This document shows, piece by piece, positions 60,607 to 64,000 of a DNA stretch of 64,000 bases. The DNA is taken from the NCBI GenBank assembly GCA_033675265.1, contig JAUJYZ010000132.1, forward strand, positions 83,501 through 147,500. Reading direction: 5' to 3'. Origin of the DNA: Actinostola sp. cb2023 (taxonomy: Eukaryota > Cnidaria > Anthozoa > Actiniaria > Actinostolidae). A program made the position numbers and the translations under genes. The notes beneath the pieces were generated by a model. It did no database searches. It saw only the letters and a program-made list of their open reading frames with translations, and was not told the DNA's origin. Each line of letters begins with the position of its first letter. Position 1 is the first letter of the stretch.

Positions 60607-61304
60607 GCCTTGTTACACGGTGAAACTTTTTCGTGAAACTGTTTCGTGAAACGGTGCGAGACAGGTTTCACCAAGAGTTTCACCGTGTAACATGGTCGTT
60701 TTCAGGAAACTTTTTCGAATTTGCGTTGCGAGACAGTTTCATGAAAAATAGAACTGCTTTCTACTTTTTCGCCGGTGAAACTCGAGGCAAAAAAAGTTTC
60801 ATAAAACCAGCCATTGCACCGTGTAAAACACCTCGTGAAACTTGTGTTGATGTGCTTCAGTTCACAAAGTAATCAGAACCAACTACGTCACTAATATCCA
60901 TCATTCCTAGCAGTTTGGGAGTTGTTTTAGTGCAATTTTCAAATCATTTCGATAAACGGATCTACAAAAGCTGTTGTTTATGTTTGTACACTGTTTTGTT
61001 ACGGACTTTGAGAGGTCCACGATCGTATACATGCAGTTAATGCGCTTTCTCTGTTCGAAAACTGGTTCAGTATCGTCATCCTCAATAAAACGGCAAGATC
61101 ACGTCTTGTTCCATCGTCTCACGCCATGCTTTATAGATTTTCGCGCGCCTGACCGGCTTCGATAAAGGGCATTGCACTAGAAATAATTATATCGAGGGAG
61201 GCTGGTGATCGGAATTTTACGAGAAAACATGTTACATGGTGAAACTGTCTCGCACCGTTTCACGAAAAAGTTTCACGAAAAAGCTTCACCGTGTACCACA
61301 AGGC
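60607..61304. mobile_element. MITE GCCTTGTTACACGGTG with about 60-bp TIRs
   Basis: GCCTTGTTACACGGTGAAAC, then CGTGAAACGGTGCGAGACAG, faces the inverse at 61224-61304 with few mismatches. About 700 bp. Frames at 60633-60872 and 60974-61165 lack domains. Target duplication unclear. Confidence 0.8.
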
Positions 61305-61309
61305 AATAA

Positions 61310-64000
61310 GAAACACCACTGCTAGTACTCCTTCTATTGCTACAAGGCCCGCCCATCACGTACACCACTGCTAGTACCCCTTCTATTGCTACAAGGCCCC
61401 CATCACATACACCACTGCTAGTACCCCTTCTATTGCTACAAGGCCCCCATCACGTACACCACTGCTAGTACCCCTTCTATTGCTACAAGGCCCCCATCAC
61501 GTACACTACTGCTAGTACCGCTTCTATTGCTATACAAGGCCCCCATCACGTACACCACTGCTAGTACCCCTTCTATTGCTATACAAGGCCCCCATCACGT
61601 ACACCACTGCTAGTACCCCTTCTATTGCTATACAAGGCCCCCATCACGTACACCACTGCTAGTACCCCTTCTATTGCTACAAGGCCCCCATCACGTACAC
61701 CACTGCTAGTACCCCTTCTATTGCTATACAAGGCCCCCATCACGTACACCACTGCTAGTACCCCTTCTATTGCTACAAGGCCCCCATCACGTACACCACT
61801 GCTAGTACCCCTTCTATTGCTACAAGGCCCCCATCACGTACACTACTGCTAGTACCCCTTCTATTGCTATACAAGGCCCCCATCACGTACACTACTGCTA
61901 GTACCCCTTCTATTGCTACAAGGCCCCCATCACGTACACCACTGCTAGTACCCCTTCTATTGCTACAAGGCCCCCATCACGTACACCACTGCTAGTACCC
62001 CTTCTATTGCTACAAGGCCCCCATCACGTACACCACTGCTAGTACCCCTTCTATTGCTACAAGGCCCCCATCACGTACACTACTGCTAGTACCCCTTCTA
62101 TTGCTATACAAGGCCCCCATCACGTACACTACTGCTAGTACCCCTTCTATTGCTACAAGGCCCCCATCACGTACACCACTGCTAGTACCCCTTCTATTGC
62201 TACAAGGTCCCCATCACGTACACCACTGCTAGTACCCCTTCTATTGCTACAAGGCCCCCATCACGTACACCACTGCTAGTACCCCTTCTATTGCTACAAG
62301 GCCCCCATCACGTACACCACTGCTAGTACCCCTTCTATTGCTACAAGGCCCCCATCACATACCTACTGCTAGTACCCCTTCTATTGCTATACAAGGCCCC
62401 CATCACGTACACTACTGCTAGTACCCCTTCTATTGCTACAAGGCCCCCATCACGTACACCACTGCTAGTACCCCTTCTATTGCTACAAGCCCCCATCACG
62501 TACCACTGCTAGTACCCCTTCTATTGCTATACAATCACGTACACCACTGCTAGTACCCCTTCTATTGCTACAAGGCCCCCATCACGTACACCACTGCTAG
62601 TACCCCTTCTATTGCTACAAGGCCCCCATACAACTACTGCTAGTACCCCTTCCATCACGTACACCACTGCTAGTACCCCTTCTATTGCTACAAGGCCCCC
62701 ATCACGTACACCACTGCTAGTACCCCTTCTATTGCTATACAAGGCCCCCATCACGTACACCACTGCTAGTACCCCTTCTATTGCTATACAAGGCCCCCAT
62801 CACGTACACCACTGCTAGTACCCCTTCTATTGCTACAAGGCCCCCATCACGTACACCACTGCTAGTACCCCTTCTATTACTACAAGGCCCCCATCACGTA
62901 CACCACTGCTAGTACCCCTTCTATTGCTACAAGGCCCCCATCACGTACACCACTGCTAGTACCCCTTCTATTGCTACAAGGCCCCCATCACGTACACTAC
63001 TGCTAGTACCCCTTCTATTGCTATACAAGGCCCCCATCACGTACACTACTGCTAGTACCCCTTCTATTGCTACAAGGCCCCCATCACGTACACCACTGCT
63101 AGTACCCCTTCTATTGCTACAAGGTCCCCATCACGTACACCACTGCTAGTACCCCTTCTATTGCTACAAGGCCCCCATCACGTACACCACTGCTAGTACC
63201 CCTTCTATTGCTACAAGGCCCCCATCACGTACACCACTGCTAGTACCCCTTCTATTGCTACAAGGCCCCCATCACGTACACTACTGCTAGTACCCCTTCT
63301 ATTGCTATACAAGGCCCCCATCACGTACACTACTGCTAGTACCCCTTCTATTGCTACAAGGCCCCCATCACGTACACCACTGCTAGTACCCCTTCTATTG
63401 CTACAAGGCCCCCATCACGTACACTACTGCTAGTACCCCTTCTATTGCTATACAATCACGTACACCACTGCTAGTACCCCTTCTATTGCTACAAGGCCCC
63501 CATCACGTACACCACTGCTAGTACCCCTTCTATTGCTACAAGGCCCCCATCACGTACACCACTGCTAGTACCCCTTCTATTGCTACAAGGCCCCCATCAC
63601 GTACACCACTGCTAGTACCCCTTCTATTGCTACAAGGCCCCCATCACGTACACCACTGCTAGTACCCCTTCTATTGCTACAAGGCCCCCATCACGTACAC
63701 CACTGCTAGTACCCCTTCTATTGCTACAAGGCCCCCATCACGTACACCACTGCTAGTACCCCTTCTATTGCTACAAGGCCCCCATCACGTACACCACTGC
63801 TAGTACCCCTTCTATTGCTACAAGGCCCCCATCACGTACACTACTGCTAGTACCCCTTCTATTGCTACAAGGCCCCCATCACGTACACTACTGCTAGTAC
63901 CCCTTCTATTGCTACAAGGCCCCCATCACGTACACTACTGCTAGTACCCCTTCTATTGCTATACAAGGCCCCCATCACGTACACTACTGCTAGTACCCCT
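61310..64000. repeat. 47/49-bp satellite, about 56 copies, continues past the right edge
   Basis: Unit CCACTGCTAGTACCCCTTCT, then ATTGCTACAAGGCCCCCATC, then ACGTACA (47 bp). A 49-bp form has GCTATACAAGG. Rare variants recur: AAGGTCCCC near 62207 and 63123, and the shortened TATACAATCACG near 62531 and 63452, each about 916-921 bp apart, showing higher-order block duplication. A 47-bp unit is not a multiple of three, so the open frames are artefacts. Probably intronic or upstream of the gene ending at 60233. Confidence 0.97.

Noticed and set aside
61625..62818. Tandem-repeat protein on either strand of the satellite
   Set aside because: The units are 47 or 49 bp, so the frame shifts each copy and stops follow quickly; no conserved peptide unit.
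61310..64000. CRISPR array
   Set aside because: The repeat units are contiguous with no unique spacers, and the DNA is animal genomic.

Overview
This is animal (metazoan) nuclear DNA, not prokaryotic. Short protein-coding exons with GT/AG introns sit in AT-rich, repeat-dense sequence. The best-supported gene is a complete Brachyury (T-box) gene on the minus strand at 47662-51502. The small introns, the dense fold-back elements and the terminal words of several elements look to me like a marine invertebrate, perhaps a cnidarian, but I cannot fix the phylum without a database.

Layout. At 70-1846 the minus strand carries part of a secreted or membrane lectin-type gene: a complete C-type lectin domain exon, a Thr/Ser-rich linker and an EGF-like domain, running off the left edge. 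From 2 kb to 42 kb I can support no other gene. This part is a patchwork of nonautonomous DNA transposons, fold-backs, minisatellites and very long microsatellites. Several elements have exact target-site duplications: 9 bp at 15616-16910, 17295-17776 and 25171-26014; 7 bp at 7997-8411; 4 bp at 34066-37836; 3 bp at 15441-17258, 21285-21871, 35161-36671 and 43966-44383. One insertion can be checked against an empty site inside the same window.

At 42922-43674 (plus) lies the terminal coding exon of a multi-pass membrane protein of the rolling stone family. A possible terminal exon of an unrecognised gene follows at 45952-46105 (plus). Brachyury comes next: seven coding exons, 392 predicted residues, all phases consistent, with a perfect T-box half-site just upstream of the start codon. 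At 55646-55828 (plus) a TATA box and a short first coding exon with a hydrophobic segment look like the promoter of another gene. At 60233-60381 (minus) is the last coding exon of a single-pass membrane protein, with a poly(A) signal near 59751. From about 61310 to the right edge runs a 47/49-bp satellite with roughly 0.92-kb higher-order structure, probably in an intron or upstream flank of that gene.

The genes are unrelated in function; nothing suggests an operon or a joint pathway. I found no CRISPR array, no intact tRNA or rRNA and no autonomous transposase. I do not see a clearly new biological system. The most worthwhile leads are the perfect 195-bp-arm hairpin, the 3.77-kb fold-back with modular ends, the group of 9-bp-duplication elements, and possible Brachyury autoregulation.
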